This document shows positions 63,381 through 64,000 of a stretch of 64,000 nt of DNA, piece after piece (the first letter of the stretch is position 1; every line of letters starts with the position of its first letter). The stretch covers positions 14,786,297 to 14,850,296 of the forward strand of contig OU452206.1 of NCBI GenBank assembly GCA_911728435.2, in the 5' to 3' direction. The notes below the pieces were generated by a model, which had not been told where the DNA came from, made no database searches, and worked only from the letters and a program-made list of their open reading frames with translations. Source of the stretch: Apoderus coryli (lineage: Eukaryota > Arthropoda > Insecta > Coleoptera > Attelabidae). The position numbers were made by a program, and so were the translations under genes.

Positions 63381-64000
63381 GTGAGTCACAATACAGACAA
63401 CGTATTTAAGATATTAAAAAAAAAAATTCTGGAATCATTACAATAAATTGACGTTCTTGACGCCACAAAACCTATCTTTTCAGTATTTTAAGTTGTTACC
63501 GGGCAACGACAAAAATAACAGTACGAGAAACACTTTCCCGAGCGTCAAAATTATTCCCATTAAGACCCGTTATACAGTATGTCCACAGGAAAAATGTTCA
63601 ACATGAAAAACTTTCTTACTTTTCATTTTAACGAAAAAAGTTACTCTTGATAAAAAGTTTTGCTGGTTTTTAAAGTAAGATTGCGACAGAAAATTTTAAC
63701 ATTTCTTATACACGGTGTTCAGAAAATTGAAAAACTTTAAATCGTACAAGAGTAAAGTGCAGTTATTTGAGAGGGTATGGAAATAAGTTACTAGGAAAAG
63801 TTGTTCACAAGTAAAAGGCTTAACAACTTCAAAATTATTTTAAGGTAGCCTTAGGAACGTAAACATTGGGGGATTTTTCATTAAATTCCTGAATAACTTG
63901 ACGATAACATTTTTCGCCTATTCCATAACAAGTAAATTCTGTGCTATAAAGTAAGCTTTGTAAGCTGAAAATACTACGATAAATAAATACAGCGATTTGT
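63381..64000. other. First intron of the homeobox gene with transposon-like repeats
   Basis: Contains TATACAGTATGTCC at 63571 and ACACGGTGTTC at 63711 with GAAAAAC/AAAAAGTT motifs, in the style of a degraded non-autonomous DNA element. No exon was seen. Confidence 0.4.

Overview
This is a 64 kb piece of an AT-rich insect nuclear genome. The evidence is spliced genes with GT-AG introns, single-copy insect genes (visual arrestin Arr1, Flacc/ZC3H13, a group-7-allergen-type lipid-binding protein), and a dense load of mariner, piggyBac, hAT, Harbinger, tyrosine-recombinase and LINE remnants. A beetle is a plausible host, but that is an inference from gene and repeat style, not a proof.

Layout. 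1-3.8 kb: end of a mariner copy lying in an intron, then exons 2-7 of an Arr1-type arrestin (+). 4.7-6.1 kb: an unrecognised acidic, Ser-rich protein of about 402 aa (-), with a tRNA-derived SINE just upstream. 7.75-7.91 kb: a possible two-exon micropeptide. 8.8-10.7 kb: a ~415 bp tandem repeat array. 11.6-21.2 kb: a 21-exon CENP-E-like kinesin-7 (-). 22.3-23.1 kb: a hAT-type non-autonomous element with an 8 bp target duplication. 23.4-27.6 kb: Flacc/ZC3H13 (+). 28.3-29.9 kb: a secreted group-7-allergen-like protein (+). 30.3-31.6 kb: Harbinger and LINE debris. 32-35 kb: axonemal DRC9/IQCG (+), convergent with BCS1 (-, 35.0-36.5 kb). 37.6-38.0 kb: a THAP-domain gene whose reading frame can splice directly into the next gene, a prostaglandin-reductase-1-like enzyme (38.8-44.7 kb, +). 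45-62 kb is mostly transposon graveyard: LINEs, a TA-flanked MITE, a fold-back element, two piggyBac pseudogenes, a tyrosine recombinase pseudogene, an IS630/DUF4817 element and a HECT-like fragment, with one small THAP gene (53.3-54.3 kb, -). 62.7-63.4 kb: a TATA/Inr core promoter and the first exon of a probable paired-like homeobox gene (repo is the best guess).

The genes do not form one pathway. For each fully placed gene I joined the exons by hand, and coding lengths came out divisible by three: CENP-E 5667 nt, Flacc 3450 nt, BCS1 1272 nt, DRC9 1050 nt, PTGR1 1011 nt, acidic protein 1209 nt, lipid-binding protein 693 nt. The most unusual signals are two short palindromes, each bracketed by exact 7 bp direct repeats; a possible in-frame THAP-reductase chimera; the recent tandem exon and repeat duplications in the kinesin stalk; and a CCCH finger in Flacc with displaced zinc-ligand spacing.
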